From Bacteroidales bacterium (GTDB taxonomy: Bacteria; Bacteroidota; Bacteroidia; Bacteroidales; F082), in the NCBI GenBank assembly GCA_023229135.1, contig JALNZT010000026.1, positions 1 to 64,000 on the forward strand: DNA of 64,000 bases, given 5' to 3'. The stretch's first letter is position 1. The number at the start of each line of letters is the position of its first letter. This document shows, piece after piece, positions 1-8,458 of the stretch. The notes below the pieces were generated by a model, which was given only the letters and a program-made list of their open reading frames with translations, did not search any database and was not told the origin of the DNA. The position numbers and the translations under genes are program-made.

Positions 1-211
1 TAACGACCTTTTCGATGATTTCAGCAGTTTTCCCCCAGGCGATTAGGTTGTGCCACTGGGTGTTTTCTTTACGTTCGCCCTTTTGGTCGTAATAATACTC
101 GTTGGTGGCGAGGCTAAAGCGTGCCAGTTTGCGGTCTTTCTCGAAAGTTTTGATTTCGGGAGCCATTCCGGCGCGTCCGATCAGTTGTACGTTGTTAATT
201 AATTGTGTCAT
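1..211 (-). CDS. ssb: Single-stranded DNA-binding protein, 3' end cut by the window edge
   Basis: The first 70 codons are visible, read from an ATG at 211-209. The protein begins MTQLINNVQLIGRAGMAPEI and continues with an OB-fold pattern (RFSLATNEYYYD, then NTQWHNLIAWGKTAEI). This is the usual N-terminal half of bacterial SSB, which coats single-stranded DNA in replication, recombination and repair. The acidic C-terminal tail lies outside the window. A -7 type box (TACATTTG on the minus strand, 270-263) sits about 50 bases upstream and could be its promoter. The gene is divergent from the tRNA-Leu. Confidence 0.93.
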   Translation of the reverse strand, partial: MTQLINNVQLIGRAGMAPEIKTFEKDRKLARFSLATNEYYYDQKGERKENTQWHNLIAWGKTAEIIEKVV

Positions 212-458
212 GATTTCAAGTGTTTAATGAATGGATAAATTGTTTGTGAATGAACGATGATGCAAATGTATGGCGGCCTTGTTTCTGTAGTCGTATGATT
301 AACAAGTACATACGTATATAGTCGTTTGTATTCGTTTGTCAATGCTTATATTTCATTAAATCAATAAGTTAAGAATTTGTTTATTTTCGGAAAAAGGAGA
401 GGCTTTTTGTTATTTTTTCAAAAAGCTGTTTTACACAAGAAATTATGAAGACAAAAAA
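212..458. other. AT-rich spacer between ssb and tRNA-Leu
   Basis: No credible gene. It holds the likely ssb promoter box at 263-270 (minus strand) and the sequence leading into the tRNA promoter. Otherwise I see only AT-rich DNA. Confidence 0.6.
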
Positions 459-487
459 TTGTATTTTTAAAAAAACGATTAACTTTG
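459..487 (+). promoter_or_regulatory. Bacteroidota-type promoter of tRNA-Leu
   Basis: TTG at 459-461, an 18-base gap, then TAACTTTG at 480-487. This fits the Bacteroidota -33/-7 consensus (TTG, TAnnTTTG) and ends 25 bases before the tRNA 5' end. Confidence 0.6.
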
Positions 488-512
488 CAATCCGTTTAGC
501 AAAAAAGCAATC

Positions 513-596
513 GCCCGGATGGCGGAATTGGTAGACGCGCTGGTCTCAAAAACCAGTAAGGTAACACTTGTGCCGGTTCGATCCCGGCTCCGGGTA
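513..596 (+). tRNA. tRNA-Leu, anticodon CAA
   Basis: The acceptor strands GCCCGGA (513-519) and TCCGGGT (589-595) pair with one G-U. The anticodon stem CTGGT/ACCAG encloses the loop CTCAAAA, giving anticodon CAA, which reads UUG. A long variable arm with GTAACACTTGTGCC marks a class II (Leu/Ser) tRNA, and the T arm is GCCGGTTCGATCCCGGC. CCA is not fully encoded (the sequence continues CAG). A strong terminator follows at once. Confidence 0.96.
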
Positions 597-607
597 CAGT
601 AAAAAGA

Positions 608-634
608 GGAAGCCAATAATGGTTTCCTTTTTTT
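608..634 (+). terminator. Intrinsic terminator of tRNA-Leu
   Basis: Stem GGAAGCC/GGTTTCC around a 6-base loop, followed by seven T. It lies 12 bases past the tRNA. Confidence 0.85.
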
Positions 635-667
635 GGTTTTAATAATATTTAAAGGCTTCTAAAAAAT

Positions 668-759
668 GGTGTAAGACTCGTGCCTGTCTGGTTAACGTCA
701 GGCAAGCCGGCCTGTCTAACTGGCGTTAGCCAGGTAGATTCGATCCCGGCTCCGGGTAC
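668..759 (+). pseudogene. Broken duplicate of the tRNA-Leu 3' part
   Basis: The last 21 bases of tRNA-Leu, from the T loop through the acceptor strand, recur exactly at 739-759. Upstream, GTAAGACTCGTGCC (about 672-685) resembles the variable arm of the intact gene. About 52 bases of hairpin-rich DNA (containing CTGGC-GTTA-GCCAG) separate the two parts where the intact gene has none. A second terminator like that of the intact tRNA follows. No acceptor 5' strand or anticodon arm is present, so this copy cannot make a tRNA. It may be the remains of a tandem duplication or of integration at the tRNA 3' end. Confidence 0.75.
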
Positions 760-768
760 TAGAAAAAA

Positions 769-796
769 GGAAGTCAGAGACGGCTTCCTTTTTTTT
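769..796 (+). terminator. Duplicated tRNA-type terminator
   Basis: GGAAG/CTTCC stem with a T8 tract, nearly the same as the terminator at 608-634. It appears to have been copied along with the tRNA 3' end. Confidence 0.8.
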
Positions 797-899
797 ATGT
801 CCTTACGAAGCTAAGGTTTCTTGTCTACAATTATATCACTTTGCCCATTAGCTCAGTAGCTGTTAGCGTAAGCACCTAAACAATATTTTCCTAAAACCA

Positions 900-929
900 T
901 TGCGGTGCAAGCTTATTTTTATACTTTTG
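900..929 (+). promoter_or_regulatory. Promoter of the prs operon
   Basis: TTG at 900-902, a 19-base gap and TACTTTTG at 922-929, about 30 bases before the prs start codon. A close match to the Bacteroidota housekeeping promoter. Confidence 0.7.
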
Positions 930-959
930 CAGTCAGATTCCTCTTAAACTTAAGTTGCT

Positions 960-1904
960 ATGCCAGAGCCTATTGTAAGTATTTTCTCGGGACGCGCCTC
1001 CATGTATTTGGCTCATAAAATTGCAGAAAAATACGGCACTACCTTAGGGGAGACCATTGTTGTAGAATTTTCTGACGGTGAATTTCAGCCTTCTTTTGAA
1101 GAAAATATCCGTGGTCGTGATGTTTTTTTGGTTCAATCCACTTTCGCACCTTCAGATAATTTGTTCGAGTTGCTGCTTATGGTTGATGCGGCCAGACGGG
1201 CTTCTGCACGAAGAATTATTGCGGTAATTCCTTATTTTGGATTTGGCCGCCAAGACAGAAAAGATAAACCCCGTGTGAGCATTGCTGCTAAAATGGTGGC
1301 AAATTTGCTCACCACAACTGGAGTTAGTCGTTTGATTACCATCGACCTTCACGCCGATCAGATTCAAGGATTTTTTGATGTACCGGTGGATCACCTTTAC
1401 GCCTCCAATATCTTTGTGCCTTATATTGAAAGCCTTAATCTGCCCAACCTTACCATGGCTTCGCCTGATACGGGAGGAACCCGACGCGCTGCCTCTTATG
1501 CTAAAATGCTCAATACAGGATTTGTAATTTGCTACAAGCAAAGAGCAAAACCCAATGTGGTGGAGGTGATGTCGCTTATTGGTGATGTAAAAGACCGTGA
1601 TGTAATCATTATCGACGATATTATTGACACAGCAGGTTCCATTACCAAAGCAGGCCAGCTAATTATGGATAACGGCGCCAACAGTGTGCGTGCATTTTGT
1701 ACACATCCTGTTTTTTCAGGTGATGCACTAAAACGTATTGAAGACTCTGCATTCACCGAAGTGGTGGTTACCGATACCATTCCACTGAAGGTGGCCCATG
1801 AAAAAATAAAAGTATTGACAACAGCCGGACTATTTGCCGAAGTGATCCGCAGGGTCGAAAACTACGAGTCAATCAGTTCGCTTTTTAAATTTTCTAATAA
1901 ATAA
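960..1904 (+). CDS. prs: Ribose-phosphate pyrophosphokinase
   Basis: Makes PRPP from ribose 5-phosphate and ATP for purine, pyrimidine, histidine and NAD synthesis in the cytoplasm. At 314 residues it has the usual class I length. The ATP-binding flexible loop RQDRKDKPR is at 97-105, the metal-binding signature DLHADQIQG at 129-137 and the PRPP loop DDIIDTAGS at 219-227. The start ATG lies about 30 bases past a good promoter. rplY follows after 23 bases and pth further on, a common Bacteroidota arrangement. Confidence 0.97.
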   Translation: MPEPIVSIFSGRASMYLAHKIAEKYGTTLGETIVVEFSDGEFQPSFEENIRGRDVFLVQSTFAPSDNLFELLLMVDAARRASARRIIAVIPYFGFGRQDRKDKPRVSIAAKMVANLLTTTGVSRLITIDLHADQIQGFFDVPVDHLYASNIFVPYIESLNLPNLTMASPDTGGTRRAASYAKMLNTGFVICYKQRAKPNVVEVMSLIGDVKDRDVIIIDDIIDTAGSITKAGQLIMDNGANSVRAFCTHPVFSGDALKRIEDSAFTEVVVTDTIPLKVAHEKIKVLTTAGLFAEVIRRVENYESISSLFKFSNK

Positions 1905-1927
1905 TTATTTAACTACACATTAATTGT

Positions 1928-2557
1928 ATGAAAACAGTATCATTGAGCGGTTCTCTTCGCGAGAACGTAGGGAAAAAAGATGCTAAAGCTATGCGTAACG
2001 CCGGAAAAGTGCCCTGTGTGCTTTATGGTGGCAAAGATCAAGTGCATTTTACGGCTAGTGTTGCCGCATTTAAACCCATTATTTTTACCCCCGAAACTTA
2101 TCTGATTAGTATAGAAATTGATGGTGCTAAGTACCAGGCAATTTTGCAGGATGTTCAATATCATCCATTGTCTGACAGTTTGTTACATGCTGACTTCCTG
2201 TTAGTTCAGGATAGTAAGCCAGTAACGGTTTCATTGCCGGTAAAACTTAAAGGAGCTGCTCCTGGTGTTTTACGCGGTGGAAGTTTGAGTGTAAGATTAA
2301 GTAAAATTAAATTGAAAGGTTTGGTTAAAGACATTCCTGAATTTATTGAAATTAATATCTCAAAACTTGGCATTGGGGATTCTATTAAGGTAAAAGACCT
2401 GAACATCGACAAAATTACCATGCTTAGCCCTGCTAACGCAGTTATCGTAGGTGTGAAAACAGCACGTGTAGTAGAGCTCGACGAAGAAGAATCAGAAGAA
2501 GGTGCTGAAGGTGAAGAAGCCAAAGAAGGTGACGAAGCTGAAGCTCCAAAAGAATAA
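1928..2557 (+). CDS. rplY: 50S ribosomal protein L25 / general stress protein Ctc
   Basis: Binds 5S rRNA in the large ribosomal subunit. The 209 residues show the long (Ctc/TL5) form: an L25 beta-barrel over roughly residues 1-90 with the typical start SLSGSLRENVGKKDAK, a second beta domain to about residue 185, and a highly acidic tail rich in Glu (about residues 184-209). It probably shares a transcript with prs. A terminator follows directly. Confidence 0.95.
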   Translation: MKTVSLSGSLRENVGKKDAKAMRNAGKVPCVLYGGKDQVHFTASVAAFKPIIFTPETYLISIEIDGAKYQAILQDVQYHPLSDSLLHADFLLVQDSKPVTVSLPVKLKGAAPGVLRGGSLSVRLSKIKLKGLVKDIPEFIEINISKLGIGDSIKVKDLNIDKITMLSPANAVIVGVKTARVVELDEEESEEGAEGEEAKEGDEAEAPKE

Positions 2558-2576
2558 ATTATCTTATTTCTGACCG

Positions 2577-2617
2577 AAAAGGCATAGGGTTTTCTGGAAA
2601 GCCTTATGCCTTTTTTT
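2577..2617 (+). terminator. Terminator after rplY
   Basis: Stem AAGGCATA.GG / CC.TATGCCTT with a T7 tract, between rplY and pth. Confidence 0.85.
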
Positions 2618-2651
2618 GATGAGTAAAACAAAAGCGTAAAGGTAATACCGT

Positions 2652-3215
2652 ATGAAATATCTTATAGCATGCCTTGGAAATGTAGGGCAGGAATATGAAG
2701 ATACACGACACAATATTGGATTTTGGGTGGCCAATCAGCTTTGCGAGGACCTTGGCGGCAGTTTTACTACCGGCAGGCTGGCACAAACGGCACAACTTAA
2801 ATATAAGGGTCGCACATTGGTGGTGATAAAACCTACAACTTATATGAATCTCAGCGGCAGAGCAGTACATTACTGGATGCAGCAGGAACAAATTCCAATC
2901 GAACGGCTGCTCGTGGTGGTGGACGATATTGCGCTGCCAACTGCTATGCTACGGATGAAAAAAAAGGGAGGAGATGCTGGTCACAACGGCCTCAGCCATA
3001 TTATTCAAACGCTTGGTACCAGTGAGTTTGCCAGGCTGCGCTTTGGAATTGGCGATGATTTCCCGCGCGGAAGACAGGTGGATTTTGTGCTGGGCAGCTG
3101 GAAACCATCCGAACTTGACCTTGTTAAACCTAAACTAAGAGATGCTGTCGAAATGGTGCAAAGCTTTACTACCATTGGCGTTGAGCGGACGATGACCGCT
3201 TATAATAATAAGTAG
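2652..3215 (+). CDS. pth: Peptidyl-tRNA hydrolase
   Basis: Cleaves the ester bond of peptidyl-tRNAs released from stalled ribosomes, recycling tRNA. The 187-residue length is normal. Key residues are present: Asn10 in LGN, catalytic His20 in TRHN, Asn66 in YMNLSG, Asp91/92 in VVDD and Asn112 in GHNGL. It lies behind prs and rplY but after a terminator, so it may have its own promoter. Confidence 0.97.
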   Translation: MKYLIACLGNVGQEYEDTRHNIGFWVANQLCEDLGGSFTTGRLAQTAQLKYKGRTLVVIKPTTYMNLSGRAVHYWMQQEQIPIERLLVVVDDIALPTAMLRMKKKGGDAGHNGLSHIIQTLGTSEFARLRFGIGDDFPRGRQVDFVLGSWKPSELDLVKPKLRDAVEMVQSFTTIGVERTMTAYNNK

Positions 3216-3477
3216 TCTTTGATAAAAAAAGCCAAGTACTGCGTTACTCTTGTTTTTGAAACAGTCATTTACCGCAGTAAACTCCTTGATTTCAAAAACT
3301 TCGGAAGCCTTGTCTTTGGCCTTTTTTATCAAAGCTTCAAAAAGAGAAGTTTTCATTCTGAATAACAAACTCCCGCCTTTACTTTGCAACAATTTCGACG
3401 CTCCGGTGTAACCGGCCAAATAAAGTTGCGTCATATCCCTGAAATCAATAAAGTTTGAATCTTAAAAAATAAACACG

Positions 3478-3819
3478 ATGATTAACGTAACTGCTATTAT
3501 GATTGTGGGCATTATTTTTGCCACTATTTACGGACTGTTTTTCTTGTTCGTGCGCCGTCGCGAACGCCTTACACTACTTGAAAAAGGGATGGATGCTTCC
3601 GTTTTTGCGCCGAAAGAGAATAATAACTCCTTTATCAGCCTGCGCTTTGGCATGTTGTTTATCGGTGTAGGTTTTGGCGTGCTGCTGGCTAATATTTTAA
3701 CCGTTACTACCAGCCTAAATGAAGAAGTAGCCTATTTTTCAATGGTTTTCCTCGGCGGAGGAATTGCCTTGGTAGCCAATTATTTGATAGAAAAAAAGGG
3801 AAAGAAAGCTAAAGAATAA
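3478..3819 (+). CDS. Small membrane protein of DUF6249 type
   Basis: 113 residues with three hydrophobic segments (about 5-26, 53-72 and 84-103). A basic-charged stretch FVRRRERLTLLEKGMD follows the first segment, and the C-terminus is lysine-rich and likely cytoplasmic. The pattern fits the DUF6249 inner membrane proteins common in Bacteroidota, whose function is unknown. It stands alone, with a 262-base upstream gap and a terminator downstream. Confidence 0.7.
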   Translation: MINVTAIMIVGIIFATIYGLFFLFVRRRERLTLLEKGMDASVFAPKENNNSFISLRFGMLFIGVGFGVLLANILTVTTSLNEEVAYFSMVFLGGGIALVANYLIEKKGKKAKE

Positions 3820-3850
3820 AGTTTTAGGCCTCAGCCTGAAGATACCTCTT

Positions 3851-3878
3851 AAGCCCGTGCTCAATGCCGGGCTTTTTT
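3851..3878 (+). terminator. Terminator after the DUF6249 gene
   Basis: AAGCCCG/CGGGCTT stem followed by T6. Confidence 0.8.
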
Positions 3879-4462
3879 AGTTAGAAAAAGCAACGAAAAG
3901 CACTTCTGATTGTAGTTTGTAGTTAATATCCAGTGCGAAAATTGAGGTTAATCACAGAAAGACAAAGATTACTTATTGTGATAAACACCAACATTTTCGA
4001 TTGTAACCGAAATATTAATATTAATTTTTCGGTTTTAGTTGAGATATTTAGTATTTTTAGGTGTATTAAAGCCTGTTTTCTAAAAAACTCTTGACGAGGC
4101 TAAACCCCTATACAATAATGGATATTATTCCGGCTGAAAAATGCTATCTAACAGGATTTTGAGCGAAGAATCTCATTTTGTTCAAATGAATAATGTGTAG
4201 TTGCATGAGTTTACCGAGATCAATTAGAGAAATCGTGAATCTTTTGCAAAAAATTGCACTTTAAATTAGGAAGGTTAAATTAATAGAAATTTTGTGGCAA
4301 TACCTTGACATGTAGGGAAGTATTATTTTATGAATAGAACAAAACTTCCTATTGCTCAATCCCATCACAATTTATACTAATTCTAAATAGCCAAGTCGTT
4401 TTTATCTGCTTGAAAACCTTAACTTTATACCCATATTTAGATTCATGCTAAATACAGCTTTC
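3879..4462. other. Long non-coding upstream region of the sulfur operon
   Basis: About 580 bases without a supported gene, strongly AT-rich. Its length ahead of a respiratory operon would suit regulator binding, but I find no clear palindromic operator. Confidence 0.5.
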
Positions 4463-4496
4463 TTGTTAAAGATATATTAATATATCTATACATTTG
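4463..4496 (+). promoter_or_regulatory. Candidate promoter of the octaheme cytochrome operon
   Basis: TTG at 4463-4465 and TACATTTG at 4489-4496, with a 23-base gap that is longer than the usual 19. It leaves a leader of about 50 bases before the start codon at 4553. Confidence 0.45.
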
Positions 4497-4552
4497 CATA
4501 TATCAATTTATTAAAATTGAAACAGTATTAAAGAATTGTAAAACAATTTGTT

Positions 4553-6157
4553 ATGTCTTCAATGAAAAATTTCACCAAGGCACTCACTTTCTTTCTCGCT
4601 ATTATCGCACCCTTGCTGATCGTAACGATTGCCCTCAGGCAGCCCGACAACGATCGTGCAATGCTGGAAGCGTTGAAAACTAAATACCTCACGGAGCATC
4701 AGTCGGGTGTAGATCACGGTAAGATGGAGATCTTGCAGCAGGATTTCTCTAATCCGCACGAAATAACGGCTGCTTGCCTCAGCTGCCACACCGAACGCGG
4801 CCACGAATTGCTTCAAAGCGCACACTTTACCTGGGAGCGCGAAGCTTATATTCCTGGTCGTGGCGTAACTTATTTGGGTAAAAAAAACTTGCTCAATAAC
4901 TTCTGCACCGGCGTACAATCCAACGAAGGTTCGTGCATGAAATGCCATGCCGGCTATGGTTGGTCCGACAAAAGTTTTGATTTCGATAACCAATTTAATA
5001 TCGACTGCATAGTTTGCCATGACAATACCGGCACCTACAAAAAAGCCGGTGGTGGCGCGGGTTATCCGGTGATGGGCGAAAATGGCCCTGACTTCAAGAA
5101 AATTCTAGCCAGCGTTGGCTTACCTAAAAGCGAGAATTGTGGTTCCTGCCATTTCACCGGTGGGGGAGGCAACAACGTGAAACACGGCGACCTCGAAATG
5201 GCCTTGCTCACCGCCGGTCGCAACGTAGATGTGCATATGGGCGTGGACGGCTCAAATATGAACTGCGTGGATTGCCACACCGCTGAAAACCACGTGATGA
5301 AAGGCCGTTATTATGGTGTTTCTTCCACCAACACCCAACGCATGAGCTGCGAAGAATGCCATACCGCTTTCCCGCATCAGAAATCTATCCTCAATGAGCA
5401 CTCCATCAAAGTGGCCTGCCAAACCTGCCATATTCCAGTTTATGCAAAAGTAAATCCTACCAAAATGTATTGGGACTGGTCAACTGCCACCCGTAAAAAA
5501 GACGGTGAAGGATATGAGAACCTCGATTCGATGGGAAACATTACTTATGCTTCTATCAAAGGTGATTTTGAGTGGGGAACCCATGTGCAGCCTGAGTATT
5601 CGTGGTTCAATGGTACTGCCGATCATCACCTGCTGACCGATAAAGTGGATACTACCCAGCCTTTCCTCAAAATCAATACCTTGATGGGTGAATATCGCGA
5701 CCATAACAGTAAGATTATTCCTGTTAAAGTGCATCGTGGACGCCAGCCATACGACACTGAAAACTTGACCATCATCCAGGCAAAACTCTGGGACAAAGAA
5801 AAAGGAAAAGGTGCATTATGGCTCGATTTAGAATGGGAACGCGCCATAGTGGAAGGCATGGCTTACGTGGGATTGCCTTATAGTGGCAAACATGATTTTG
5901 TGACTACCGAAATGTATCTCCCTATAAATCACATGGTTTCGCCGGCGAGTGAGGTGGTGAGCTGCAAAGAATGTCATACGCCCGAAAATGGCAGATTGGC
6001 AGCGCTTACCGACTTTTATATGCCGGGTCGCGACCGCAATTTCATGCTTGATTTTTCAGGCAAGATGTTGCTGATCTTGTCGCTGATAGGCGTTGCTGTC
6101 CACGCTGTGATTCGTATTATATCTGCCCGCAATATCAAATCGGCCCAAAGCCATTAA
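4553..6157 (+). CDS. Octaheme c-type cytochrome, tetrathionate reductase (Otr) family
   Basis: A membrane-anchored periplasmic multiheme cytochrome. Eight CXXCH motifs lie at residues 75-79, 128-132, 152-156, 196-200, 238-242, 266-270, 289-293 and 471-475. A hydrophobic anchor or signal spans about 10-28 and a second membrane helix about 503-523. The stretches around motifs 2-4 (HAGYGW, CHDNTGTYKK, CHFTGGGG, VKHGDLE) closely match Shewanella octaheme tetrathionate reductase as I remember it. That enzyme reduces tetrathionate, nitrite and hydroxylamine in vitro. The true substrate here is unknown, but the downstream sulfur genes favour a sulfur oxyanion. A cytochrome b gene follows after 11 bases. 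Confidence 0.9.
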   Translation: MSSMKNFTKALTFFLAIIAPLLIVTIALRQPDNDRAMLEALKTKYLTEHQSGVDHGKMEILQQDFSNPHEITAACLSCHTERGHELLQSAHFTWEREAYIPGRGVTYLGKKNLLNNFCTGVQSNEGSCMKCHAGYGWSDKSFDFDNQFNIDCIVCHDNTGTYKKAGGGAGYPVMGENGPDFKKILASVGLPKSENCGSCHFTGGGGNNVKHGDLEMALLTAGRNVDVHMGVDGSNMNCVDCHTAENHVMKGRYYGVSSTNTQRMSCEECHTAFPHQKSILNEHSIKVACQTCHIPVYAKVNPTKMYWDWSTATRKKDGEGYENLDSMGNITYASIKGDFEWGTHVQPEYSWFNGTADHHLLTDKVDTTQPFLKINTLMGEYRDHNSKIIPVKVHRGRQPYDTENLTIIQAKLWDKEKGKGALWLDLEWERAIVEGMAYVGLPYSGKHDFVTTEMYLPINHMVSPASEVVSCKECHTPENGRLAALTDFYMPGRDRNFMLDFSGKMLLILSLIGVAVHAVIRIISARNIKSAQSH

Positions 6158-6168
6158 AACAAAAAACC

Positions 6169-6819
6169 ATGAGTAAAACAAAAAAAGCATACGTATATAA
6201 AGGATTTGAGCGATTTTGGCACTGGAACCAATCGCTGTTGATCTTTTTGCTGGCTCTAACCGGCTTCGAAATTCACAGCTCGTTTAGTCTTTTTGGCTAC
6301 GAAACTGCCGTTGATTTGCACAATAAAGCCGCTTGGGCATTCATCATCCTGATTATTTTTGCCATCTTCTGGCATTTTACTACCGGCGAATGGAAACAGT
6401 ATATTCCTACCACTGAAAATCTGCGTGCCCAAGCCGAATTTTACCTCTTCGGGATTTTTCGTAATGCGCCGCATCCCACCAAAAAAACCCTTATCAGTAA
6501 GCTGAATCCTTTGCAACGACTGGTTTACCTCGGCCTAAAAGTTTTGATTATTCCGGTGATGGTAGTTTCGGGTTTGTTATACATGTTTTACCGTTATCCG
6601 CAGGATGGAGGCATTGAGATTATCAATGTTGATAACCTGGAAATCATTGCGTTGATACATACTTTTGGTGCTTTCATATTGCTGGCTTTTGTGATTGTAC
6701 ATCTTTATCTAATCACCACCGGACATACAATCACTTCTAATCTTAAGGCCATGATTACAGGCTGGGAAGAGCTTGAAGAAGACGATGAAGAAATTTCAAA
6801 AAAAGAGGATAATGAATAA
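6169..6819 (+). CDS. Cytochrome b561-type membrane subunit
   Basis: 216 residues with about four membrane helices. Candidate haem ligands are the histidines in FWHWNQ (near 18), DLHNK, FWHFTTGEW and the paired LIHTFG / VIVHLY, ending with TTGHT. This is the pattern of diheme cytochrome b subunits of thiosulfate reductases and Ni-Fe hydrogenases. It probably passes electrons between the quinone pool and the octaheme cytochrome. An acidic tail (EELEEDDEE) follows the last helix. Its stop overlaps the start of the next gene. Confidence 0.85.
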   Translation: MSKTKKAYVYKGFERFWHWNQSLLIFLLALTGFEIHSSFSLFGYETAVDLHNKAAWAFIILIIFAIFWHFTTGEWKQYIPTTENLRAQAEFYLFGIFRNAPHPTKKTLISKLNPLQRLVYLGLKVLIIPVMVVSGLLYMFYRYPQDGGIEIINVDNLEIIALIHTFGAFILLAFVIVHLYLITTGHTITSNLKAMITGWEELEEDDEEISKKEDNE

Positions 6820-7903
6820 AAATAGCAAGATTTTCAGAAACGGTTTTTTAGTGCTGATAGTACTTCTGACAACAGGCTTTTTCTTGTCGTCTTGTCAGCA
6901 AAACAAGGCACAGCAAACGCCACCACAGCAAACAGAATTATCAGCAAATGTGCTTGCGCAATATTTTGAGCAGCAAGGCAATTATCTCAACAGTGCCATA
7001 GCTCCGGCAATAATCAGTGCCGCCGATGTCTATAAAAACCGCCAACACAATATTAAAGTGATTGATTTGCGCTCCACTCAGGAGTTTGATGCCGGACATA
7101 TAGAGGATGCTGTGAATATTCAAATGAATGAGTTGCTCAATTATTATACACAACGCATAGATGCTTTGGCTTTTGACACTATCGTACTGGTGTGCGACAA
7201 AGGTCAGACTTCAAGTTATGTAATGGGTATTTTACGTTTGTTGGGCTACGACAATACGTTTAGTATGCGTTTTGGCATGAGTTCCTGGAACAGGGCTTAT
7301 GGCGACGCAGGATGGGACAAAATTGTTGGCAATGAGTTGGTTGGGAAACTTGAAACTACCGAGAATTCTAAATCCGCAGCCGGAAATTATCCTACAATCC
7401 AAGCAATATCATCCTTGCCTTTTGCGGCTGCCATGGAGAGGGCTGACACTTTATTGGGCAAGCCAATAAGCAGTGCTTTAATTGATTACAAAGCCATTTT
7501 GAATAATCCCGGGAAGTATTATGTGATTAACTATTGGCCAGAGGAAAAGTATTTGGATCCCGGCCATTTGCCCGGAGCCGTTCAATACACGCCTAAAAAG
7601 TCTTTGCTCACCAATGCAGCACTCAACACTTTGCCTGTAGATCAGCCCATTGCGGTATATTGTTTCACGGGGCAGCACAGCGCCAATGTGGTAGCCTACC
7701 TCAAAATGTTGGGCTACGATGCCTATTCTGTTAAGTTTGGCAACAATGCTTTTATCAACCAAACTTTGATAGAAACAGAGAAAAAAGCCGGTCATTATTG
7801 GTCAGATATTCATAAAAATAATTTACCTATAAGTACTTCACAGCAGTCAACGCCGGCAGAAGCACCGGATGTTGAAATAAAATCTGTGCAGGGTGGATGC
7901 TAA
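6812..7903 (+). CDS. Tandem rhodanese lipoprotein with C-terminal Gly-Gly-Cys
   Basis: Predicted periplasmic sulfurtransferase of 363 residues from ATG 6812. This start overlaps the stop of the previous gene and gives a proper lipoprotein signal (LSSC, Cys28); an in-frame ATG at 6773 would add 13 residues inside the upstream gene. There are two rhodanese domains, both with an active-site cysteine: CDKGQTSS (Cys128) and CFTGQHSA (Cys284). The protein ends VQGGC, giving a fourth cysteine at the last residue. The lipobox implies anchoring outside the cytoplasm. It may hold sulfane sulfur made or used by the octaheme enzyme and hand it to the transporters encoded next. Confidence 0.88.
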   Translation: MNKNSKIFRNGFLVLIVLLTTGFFLSSCQQNKAQQTPPQQTELSANVLAQYFEQQGNYLNSAIAPAIISAADVYKNRQHNIKVIDLRSTQEFDAGHIEDAVNIQMNELLNYYTQRIDALAFDTIVLVCDKGQTSSYVMGILRLLGYDNTFSMRFGMSSWNRAYGDAGWDKIVGNELVGKLETTENSKSAAGNYPTIQAISSLPFAAAMERADTLLGKPISSALIDYKAILNNPGKYYVINYWPEEKYLDPGHLPGAVQYTPKKSLLTNAALNTLPVDQPIAVYCFTGQHSANVVAYLKMLGYDAYSVKFGNNAFINQTLIETEKKAGHYWSDIHKNNLPISTSQQSTPAEAPDVEIKSVQGGC

Positions 7904-7917
7904 AAAATCAAGTTATT

Positions 7918-8445
7918 ATGGAACAGAAACCTAAACCTTATATGAACCCTTACCTGGCCGGATTTCTGCTGGGTTTGGTGTTGTTAGCCGCTTTTTTTAT
8001 CACTGGTCGCGGACTGGGTGCCAGCGGAGCCGCCAAAAGTGTTGTTATTGAAACAATTGGAAGGATTAGTCCTGAGTATGCGGATTCGCATCCTTTTTAT
8101 GCGAGCTTTTTTGCTACCGGCGATGGTCGTCCGATGAAAAACTGGTTAGTTTATCTCACGATGGGCGTTTTGGGTGGTGCCTTCTTTTCCGGCTTTATGT
8201 CGGGGAGAGCAGGTTTTGCTATCGACAAAGGGCCACGCATCAGCAATGTCAAAAGGTTGATTTTTGCCGGGCTGGGCGGGATTTTATTTGGCATGGGCGC
8301 TCAATTTGGACGCGGATGTACCAGTGGCGCAGCCCTCAGCGGGATGGCGGTGCTTTCTACCGCAGGTTTTCTTACGATGATGGCCATTTTCGGCACAGGC
8401 TTCGTGATCGCCTATTTTTTCAGGAAACTTTGGATTAACGCTTAA
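7918..8445 (+). CDS. YeeE/YedE-family sulfur transporter, first half
   Basis: 175 residues from ATG 7918; an ATG at 7897 overlaps the previous stop and would add seven residues. It is an integral membrane protein with about four or five helices and a central GRGCTSGAALSG motif. That is the conserved cysteine motif of YeeE/YedE (TsuA-type) channels thought to move thiosulfate or other sulfane compounds. Its only cysteine is in this motif. The next gene supplies a second YeeE half, and such halves are often paired. Confidence 0.87.
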   Translation: MEQKPKPYMNPYLAGFLLGLVLLAAFFITGRGLGASGAAKSVVIETIGRISPEYADSHPFYASFFATGDGRPMKNWLVYLTMGVLGGAFFSGFMSGRAGFAIDKGPRISNVKRLIFAGLGGILFGMGAQFGRGCTSGAALSGMAVLSTAGFLTMMAIFGTGFVIAYFFRKLWINA

Positions 8446-8458
8446 AATAATTGCTATT

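Noticed and set aside
3135..3434. 99-codon minus-strand reading frame overlapping the end of pth
   Set aside because: It overlaps a certain gene by 81 bases, has no recognisable domain, and includes an inverted GATAAAAAA-type repeat that explains part of it.
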